Below are positions 58,072-64,000 of a stretch of 64,000 nucleotides of DNA, piece after piece. The notes under the pieces were generated by a model, which had not been told where the DNA came from, made no database searches, and was given only the letters and a program-made list of their open reading frames with translations. Within the stretch, counting starts at the first letter, position 1. The number at the start of each line of letters is the position of its first letter. The translations under genes were made by a program, and so were the position numbers. This DNA comes from Berberis thunbergii (Eukaryota > Streptophyta > Magnoliopsida > Ranunculales > Berberidaceae), in contig QNQO01006969.1 of assembly GCA_003290165.1 (NCBI GenBank), forward strand, positions 1 through 64,000, read 5' to 3'.

Positions 58072-58335
58072 AAGAGAGAGAGAGAGAGAGAGTACCTGTT
58101 CGATGCACTGGCTGATCGATTTTGAAGACGCCGAGAACTAAGGAGTGAAGACCAGGGAAGGAGGGGAGGAGGGAAGTCGAGGGAGGAGCAGTGAAGTCGA
58201 GGGAGCAGGGAAGGAGGGGAGGAGGGAAGTCGAGGGAGGGAGAAAGGAAGGAGACGAAATCGAGGGAAGTCGAGTGGAGGGGAGCTTCGTTTTTGTCGAT
58301 GGAAGTCGAGTGGAGGGAAGGTCGAGCGCCAAAAT
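58072..58335 (-). promoter_or_regulatory. Pyrimidine-rich leader near the 5' (right) end of CACTA-2
   Basis: Equivalent of the CACTA-1 tract: a (GA)n run at 58074-58092, the words GTACCTGTTCG, then repeated GAAGTCGAGGGAGG units. On the transcribed strand it is CTCGACTTCCCTCC-rich. Its placement just inside the subterminal array fits a promoter or 5' leader. Confidence 0.5.
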
Positions 58336-58365
58336 AGCCGGCCCAATTTTTTTTCAGCTTTTCAT

Positions 58366-58725
58366 GTAGCCACGGTTCTGAGCCGTTGCTATAGCTAGCC
58401 ACGGTTTAGAACCGTTGCTAAATTTTTTTTTGCAACGGTTTTAGCCGTTGCTAGACATAGCCACGGTTTAGAACCATTGCTATAGTTTTTTATTGCAATG
58501 GTTTTGAGCCGTTGCTAATAATGCCCACGCTCTGGAGTCGTTGCTAATAATGCCCACGCTCTGGAGCCGTTGCTACTATTAGCCACGGTTTTTAGTCGTG
58601 CCAAATATACCAACGGTTTTAAGCCGTGGCCAGGTTTTGTTTCCCCACGGTTTTAAGTCGTTGGTACATATAGCTACGATTTTTGGCCGTGGCAAATCAA
58701 CCAATGGTTTAGAACCGTGGCCAGC
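58366..58725. repeat. CACTA-2 right subterminal repeat array
   Basis: About 14 units of the GCCACGGTTTAGAACCGTTGC type, including a tandem duplicate of TAATGCCCACGCTCTGGAG at about 58518 and 58546. It ends with CAGCTCGGCGTAGCTAAAC and the terminal repeat, as in CACTA-1. Confidence 0.85.
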
Positions 58726-58829
58726 TCGGCGTAGCTAAACTGGCCTTTTGGTGTAGTGAGAAGGTGATTTGGGCTATTTAGCTTTTCTTTGCACGTTGCC
58801 TATATACTAAAATATATGTCACATGAACA

Positions 58830-59600
58830 TGAGGCTAACCTCATGCCCACTCAGTGAGGGCACACTTCTCAACCGTTGGATAAAATGGATTTAGATGAAG
58901 TTGTTAAACCAAAAAAATGACAAGATTTATTAGCTTCCTAAACTTACACAACTCCTTATTTTAGGCTTAGCAACTTCATTCCCCTTTTCTTCTTCCCATC
59001 ATCTCCATTATTTATTTCTTCTTTTTGATTTTTTCAAAATAAATTTAATTACTAAACCCATTTAGTTTTATCTCATGATGAAAAGTTTTCCCGATTTCCC
59101 CATAAGTGACTTTGTCTATAATTAAACAAAATTTTAATGAACTAGAGAAAAATCTCTGATCATTGAATTTCACGTCAAGATATGTCGGTTTTGGATATGA
59201 TTGAAGAGAATTGAAAATTTAAAAAAATTTATTTTATTTTTTAATTTAAACTCCTTGAGGAGGTCCAAAAGGGTATGAGCATGGTTTATCTTTTATGGGT
59301 TGTTCATACTATTGCACCCTTGTTCAGAGATAAGAGGATGAATGTCATTGCTTACGAACAATAAATTACAAAATGATTTTTTTTTCGTTTTTTTTTTATT
59401 TCATTGATTCTGTTGAAGAATTTGTGTGATCAAAGGAGGATGAAGAATATGGAAAAATGAAGTTTATAAAACTATGGAGTTGTGTCGGTTTAGGAAACTA
59501 ATAAAAAATTTCATTTTTCTGTTTAACAACTTCATCTAGATTTATCTAATCCAACGGTTGAAAGGTACGCCCTCATCGAGTATGCATGAGGTTAACCTCA
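58830..59600. mobile_element. MITE with about 90-bp terminal inverted repeats
   Basis: The left end TGAGGCTAACCTCATGCCCA and the right end, reverse complemented, TGAGGTTAACCTCATGCATA continue in register through CAACCGTTGGAT and AGATGAAGTTGTTAAAC. The 771-bp element is non-coding. The extreme ends are themselves small palindromes (GAGGnTAACCTC). No target duplication was identified. Confidence 0.7.
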
Positions 59601-59617
59601 TTGAATCATCACTCAAT

Positions 59618-60060
59618 AGGGAATGCTTTAGGGGATCCATTGGAGCATGCATTTTCTCACATGAGTCCCCTAAAATAGCTTTTTGGGGATCCATCGGAGA
59701 TGCTATTACAACTCAAAAGTCAACAGTTTAATAAAAAAAGAAGAGCACGATAAGGCTCCTGGTCGTTTGAATGGGTTTTAGAAGTATTAAAAAAACAGGA
59801 AGCTATACAAACTCAATTTGAAAAAGTTGGAGGAAAAAAAGGAAGCAACCGACAAATGCTGAGAGCACTACTTGGTCAAAGAGATCAAAACTGTATGATC
59901 TGCCATATTAGAAGGTGATTTGGGCTATTTAGCTTTTCTTTGTACATTGCCTATATACTGAAATATATGTTACATGAACATGATTTGCTCGTTTGCCACA
60001 ACTTGGACGTAATGCACGTAGAAAAAAAGTTGCATTTCATGGAGTTTTTCTTCTTCTTAT
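59618..60060 (+). pseudogene. Copy B of the TNP2 remnant locus, the empty CACTA-2 site
   Basis: From GAATGCTTTAGGGGATCC to ACATGAACATGA this repeats 38098-38402 plus 58762-58830 with scattered differences, and reads uninterrupted through CCATATTAGAAGGTGATT where CACTA-2 sits in copy A. Beyond the shared part it continues as TNP2-like sequence, with CHNLDVMHVEK near 59998-60031. Frames are broken throughout. Confidence 0.8.
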
Positions 60061-60279
60061 GCATGGTTGAAATTTATGAATATTATACTTCACAATATTG
60101 ACTTATACTATACTTTTTTCAATGGTTTCATATGAGGAATTCATTGAGCATGAGTCACTGGATGATTTGCGTTACAAAACTTGTTTGTTGTAGAATTTTA
60201 GAAAAAAAGGTTGTTGCATTTGGAAGTGTGAACGTAGAAGCACTACCATGCTCCGAGCACTACAAAAAACGAAGTCAAA

Positions 60280-60900
60280 AACGACACTTTCACGGCGGCG
60301 TTTCAATAAAAGCGCCGGTAAAACATAACTAATAACGGCGTTGGGGATACCAAGCGCCGGCAAAGAACAAAAATCAGCGATAATAAACTGAGTCTCAAGT
60401 AATACCGGCATTTCTAATAAAGCGCTGGGAAATATCTAACTTAATCGGCGTTTTTATTATAAAGCGCCGGGAAATATCTCACTTAACCGACGTTTGTATT
60501 ATGAAGCGCCGGGAAAGAGATAACAATATCGACGTTGATGCTTTTAAGCGCCGGTACAGAAAAAAAACCCCGCCATGCTAAGGAAAATAAAATTGTGTTT
60601 TGAAACGCCATATTAGATGTAAATAAGCGCCGATAAAGAGTAAACAATACCGGCGCTTTGTTTTGAAAGCACCGATAAAGATAAAAAAAAAACCCGTCAA
60701 CCCATCCCGCTGATGAAAATAAAATTATGTTTTCTAAAATGTCGCTTTAGATGTAAAAAACACCGGTAAAGATCGAACATTACCGGGGTTTATTTAGAAG
60801 CGCCGGTAAATAGCAAAAAAAAAACAACTAATAAAATAAATTTTTGTTTTAAAAAAATGCCATATTAGAGGTGTGAAACGCCGGATTAGAGGTACTTATT
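60280..60900. repeat. CACTA-3 left subterminal repeat array
   Basis: About a dozen spaced copies of the form CGGCGTTT...AAGCGCCGGTAAAG, with A-rich linkers. Confidence 0.75.
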
Positions 60901-60904
60901 TTTT

Positions 60905-61080
60905 AATCTCCTCCCCTCTTGCGCTCGACTTCCCTCCTTCCTTTGGGCTCGACTTCGCTCCTTCGACTTCCCTCCTTCCTGCTGCGCTCGTGACTTCCCT
61001 CCTTCCTCCTTCCTCCTTCCCTCTCCTTAAAGCTTCCGGTCCTTTGTGACTTCGCTCATTCCCTCTTCCCTCCATCGATC
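60905..61080 (+). promoter_or_regulatory. Pyrimidine-rich leader near the left end of CACTA-3
   Basis: Repeats of CTCGACTTCCCTCCTTCC resemble the transcribed-strand leader of CACTA-1 and CACTA-2 although the subterminal repeats differ. A (GGT)n run at about 61125-61142 follows. The position implies that the left end is the 5' end of CACTA-3. Confidence 0.45.
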
Positions 61081-61199
61081 TTGGTCTGACCGCTCTTCAA
61101 TCTCTGTTGAAATCTCTCAAACATTGTGGTGGTGGTGGTGGTACTCATTCAAGAACATTCGAATAGCAACCAAAGAGAAGAAACTCAAGGTACAATCGA

Positions 61200-62488
61200 A
61201 TCTCTATTTGATGATTTCCAAATATAGTGTTTTTGATGAATCCCTCTTTTATAATCGCTTTTCAGTTGCTTCTCTTCATCATATGTATGTTCTATTAAGC
61301 ACAAATTCGATCATCCAAATGTATTAAACATATTTCTAGGGTTTCTTGCTGAATTTACTAATTTTTTTCTTTGTATTTTTTCGTGATGTATTTTTTTTAT
61401 TATTAATTTTTGAGCTGATATGGCAGCTATTTGTGCATTTTTAGCCATTGTAATCCGCACAGGCCATGTATGGAGTATAAGAGCCTACTTATACTATATA
61501 AATCAAGGTTAATTGAAATTTTTAGCTTTTTTATGTAATGTATAAGAGCCATGTATAAGAGCCTAAGAACCTTCTTTATGTAATTTTTTAGCTTCAAATA
61601 GCATTCCTGCAATGAAAAAGAATACTATATAAATCAATAACAGGTGTACAAAATCTGGAGAAGCGAAGAACACTCAAAAGTTGTGAAAATCACTTAGCTA
61701 AAAGTTTCAAAACCTGCATGTGGACATTCGTGATGTAAATTTTTTGGTCCACGTGTAGCTAAAAGTTTCAAATAGCTAACAGTTGTAAATTCGTGATGTA
61801 AATTGATTGGTCCAAACTTCAGCTAATTTGGTTGGGTTTTCATGGAGGAGCTTTTGGCTTATCAGAAAAAAGAGGTCTCGCCATTCGCATTATTGTCCAT
61901 CTTACACATCATTTGCTTGGCATGTCAGGAAAACAAAGATTTCTTTCAAAATCTGATTGGTTCACCATTGCACTCATCAAATTGTTTAAATTTCAAAGTA
62001 AACAGTTTCTTATCGTGTTTGTGTGCTAATGTTGTTTGGTAAAACAAAATTTTAGTTTAGCACTAGTCCCAACTTTTTTCGACGTATGCTACTAAGCAGA
62101 CTAGCACTACCAGTTGACACACTCCATATATCTTGGAGTTTAGTATAAAACACCTCTGCTACCCCTTCTTTTACCCTTCCACTGGTGAGGAACAATGATT
62201 AAAATGGCAGATGGGACTTAAATCCATGGAAACCATTTAGCTATTTAAGTGATGTTTGACATTGGATCCAGTAATGCTTAGTGTGTTTTGAGCATCAGTT
62301 ATCATCTGGGATCCAAATGTGTTTGTTTAGCGTTAAGTTCAGAATTTTAATTTTAAAACCTGGTTCGTTGGCTGTAGAAACATGTGTTTACTAAAGCTTG
62401 TCTTTGTTTCTGCAAGTAGTATTTCCTTGATAGATTGTATTGGCTAAGAACATTTTTTTCAACTCTAACTAGAATGAATTTTGTTGTA
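61200..62488. other. CACTA-3 interior, nothing recognised
   Basis: AT-rich; partly repeated words such as GTATAAGAGCC and TAGCTAAAAGTTTCAAA occur within it. No coding region is supportable. Confidence 0.35.
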
Positions 62489-62489
62489 G

Positions 62490-63111
62490 GGATGATTTTA
62501 GAAACTCATTCAAAGAAGCAAATCCAGACAAGAAGGGTATTGCAGTGGTAATATACACAATCTCTACACTTAGTATTACAATTTGTTGTTGTTGTTGTTG
62601 TTGTTGTGTGTACAATTGATAATACTTTTTTTTATTTTATTCTAAATTGAATTAAAGGTTGCAAAGGAAGCTGGAGAAAAGTGGAAGTCTATGAGTGATG
62701 AGGTATGTAGACAAAGCTTATGTGTTTTAAGTTTATTAAGTTAATCGGTTTGGATTCTGAAATGGGTGATTTACGCTTGTGGCATAACAGGTGATTTACG
62801 TTTTTTTTGGGTGGTTGCTTTGAAAGAGGAGAATGACATAAATGACAAGGCGACACCATAATTTTGGTATATATTTTTGTACTGACCTTTTGGTGTCCTA
62901 GGTAATGAATTAAACTTCTGTTTGATCCCTAAATTTTGATGGCGGTTTTCCAAATGTAAGTCAACTGTTCTAATTACACAATTCCTCGAATCCAAAATTT
63001 GTACTTTTGGGTTTGCAGTATCAGGGGAAGGACAAGGATGTTGATGTAGTAGATTTGGATTTGGAGACACGAGATGCTGATATTGATGATGATGAAGTGG
63101 ATATTGGGTAG
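62490..63111 (+). pseudogene. Captured HMG-box (HMGB-like) exons in CACTA-3
   Basis: Exon 62490-62547 encodes DDFRNSFKEANPDKKGIAV, and exon 62658-62702 encodes VAKEAGEKWKSMSDE, both with GT...AG boundaries and in phase. Together they match the middle of a plant HMGB DNA-bending domain (FR..FKE.NP..K.VA.V.K.GGEKWKSMSD.EK). The next expected residues (EKAPY) are missing. A later exon-like segment (63019-63111) ends in an acidic tail (DADIDDDEVDIG) and a stop; HMGB proteins also end in acidic tails, but its order with the box is not contiguous. Confidence 0.65.
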
Positions 63112-63419
63112 TTTCTGTATGAGCTTTAAAACAACATTTTCTGTGAGGTTCTATCTAATTAGAAGATGGTTTCCCTTCAAAACATAAACCTAGTATATAC
63201 CCTCAGGTATTGTATAGTTCAGATGTTTTGATTTTGGTTCAAAGTTTTGAGAATGGTGCATCAGGGTGTTGTCCTGGATAATTGATCTTGCAATTAGTGG
63301 GAATTCAATTTTTGTCGAATTTTTAAGATGGAGGAAAAACAAGCTTGCTCAGATAGGGCACCAGCATCGGGCTTAGGAAGCACAAGCTCAGCTGGAAATT
63401 GATTTTTTTTAGATATGTT

Positions 63420-63785
63420 GACATAACCGGTGCTTTCAAAGCGCCATTAAAAAGTGTTAACACTACCGACGCTTTAATAGCGTCGCAAAAAAGAGCTTGT
63501 CCGGCGCTTCAAAACGCCATTAAAAGGTGGTAAGGAAGTTATTTTCACAGGTTTGTTAACATAACCGGCGCTTTCAAAGCGTCGCAAAATATATTTTTCG
63601 GCGCTTCTAAGCACCGTTAAAAGTTAATACATATGCCGTTTCTCTCAGCCTGAGAATTAAGGTATCCATTTATTTGGCGGCGCTTATGTAAGCTTTACCG
63701 GCGCTTTTTAAAGTGCCACAAATAATAATTTTAGCCGGCGCTTCGTGAAAAGCGACGTTAATCTTTTGGCGGCACATACTTTGAA
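63420..63785. repeat. CACTA-3 right-side subterminal repeats
   Basis: Units such as ACCGGCGCTTTCAAAGCG and GGCGCTTCAAAACGCC are inverted relative to the left array. Confidence 0.7.
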
Positions 63786-63950
63786 GATAAAAGCACAAAA
63801 AAGTTATAGGTTCTAAATCACTGTGAAATTAATTTTGTTTTATTATTGCATTTGTGTGTGACATACAAGTAAAAAGTTATAGGTTCTAAATCACTGTGAC
63901 ATGTATCAAGAAAAAACCTTTTGAAGATAAAAGCACAAAAAAGGTTAAAA
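63779..63950. repeat. Short direct duplication near the window end
   Basis: The phrases TTGAAGATAAAAGCACAAAA and AAAGTTATAGGTTCTAAATC each occur twice in this stretch. It lies where the CACTA-3 right terminus is expected. Confidence 0.6.
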
Positions 63951-64000
63951 AAAATCTAACATTATAAAAATTGTATTAAAAAAATATGATTGACTTCAAC

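Larger units (their letters stand above)
38403..58758 (-). mobile_element. CACTA-2: complete CACTA element with TNP1, TNP2 and captured gene fragments
   Basis: The ends are CACTACACCAAAA (38403) and TTTTGGTGTAGTG (ending 58758), with target duplication AGA at 38400-38402 and 58759-58761. A duplicated copy of the same locus lacking the element at about 59908-59912 confirms both ends. The element is 20,356 bp. It shares the left 1.2 kb, the TNP1 region and the right end with CACTA-1. Between the terminal exon and TNP1 it carries a different cargo. Unlike CACTA-1 it keeps a TNP2 gene, now decayed. Genes and cargo are on the minus strand, so the right end is the functional 5' end. Confidence 0.95.
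60258..64000 (+). mobile_element. CACTA-3: second CACTA family, left end and interior
   Basis: The left terminus CACTACAAAAAACG is followed by subterminal repeats built on GCGCCGGTAAAG and CGGCGTTT, unlike CACTA-1 and CACTA-2. After a pyrimidine-rich tract (60905-61080) and non-coding DNA come HMG-box exons. A second, inverted-orientation set of the repeats (CCGGCGCTTT, about 63420-63780) marks the approach to the right end. The terminal TTTTTTGTAGTG is not seen before the window ends, so the element continues or was interrupted. Confidence 0.75.

Noticed and set aside
62771..63070. Minus-strand frame of about 99 residues in CACTA-3.
   Set aside because: It crosses plus-strand exon-like sequence and introns, with no recognisable domain.

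Overview
The window is flowering-plant nuclear DNA. It is AT-rich, with short exons separated by GT...AG introns and long intergenic tracts packed with nested transposons. The captured gene fragments (chromomethylase, RNA-dependent RNA polymerase, phytocalpain DEK1, PDR-type ABCG transporter) are plant gene families. The species cannot be named from this sequence. All identifications come from motif recognition by eye; no database search was run.

Layout. 1-5276: 3' part of an internally deleted Ty3/gypsy-type LTR retrotransposon with its 3' LTR. 5277-11140: intergenic DNA with a MITE (8299-8593) and a hAT-like element (9552-11140, 8-bp target duplication). 11778-14265: the only resident host gene, a three-exon QUARTET3-like polygalacturonase, whose reading frame is broken twice at runs of five A. 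14266-20490: intergenic DNA with an AT microsatellite and a TIR element carrying a long CCA-type repeat and a nested Mutator-like element. 20491-34681: a small hAT element split by a complete 13.2-kb CACTA transposon (CACTA-1, 21120-34319, ATA target duplication). 35917-38402: remnant of an older CACTA transposase interrupted by a SINE and a MITE. 38403-58758: a complete 20.4-kb sibling (CACTA-2, AGA target duplication). 58759-60257: a long-TIR MITE and a second copy of the CACTA-2 insertion locus that lacks the element. 60258-64000: left part of a different CACTA element (CACTA-3).

The main result is the structure of CACTA-1 and CACTA-2. They share termini, palindromic subterminal repeats, a terminal exon near the left end, a TNP1-like gene and a pyrimidine-rich leader at the right end. 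Between terminal exon and TNP1 each carries a different set of host gene fragments, most with introns. CACTA-1 has pieces of a P5A-type ATPase, a PDR/ABCG transporter, a GH28 polygalacturonase, a DUF659/hAT-like protein, an RBP45-like RNA-binding protein and an RNA-dependent RNA polymerase. CACTA-2 has pieces of a chromomethylase, a proline-type amino acid transporter, a mitochondrial phosphate carrier, an O-acetylserine (thiol) lyase, DEK1 and an unidentified gene. Every recognised host-gene piece lies on the minus strand, the same strand as the transposase genes. CACTA-3 carries HMG-box exons, also in the apparent direction of its own transcription. CACTA-2 keeps a decayed TNP2 transposase; CACTA-1 has none. 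No intact transposase is visible, so mobility now would need a helper element elsewhere.
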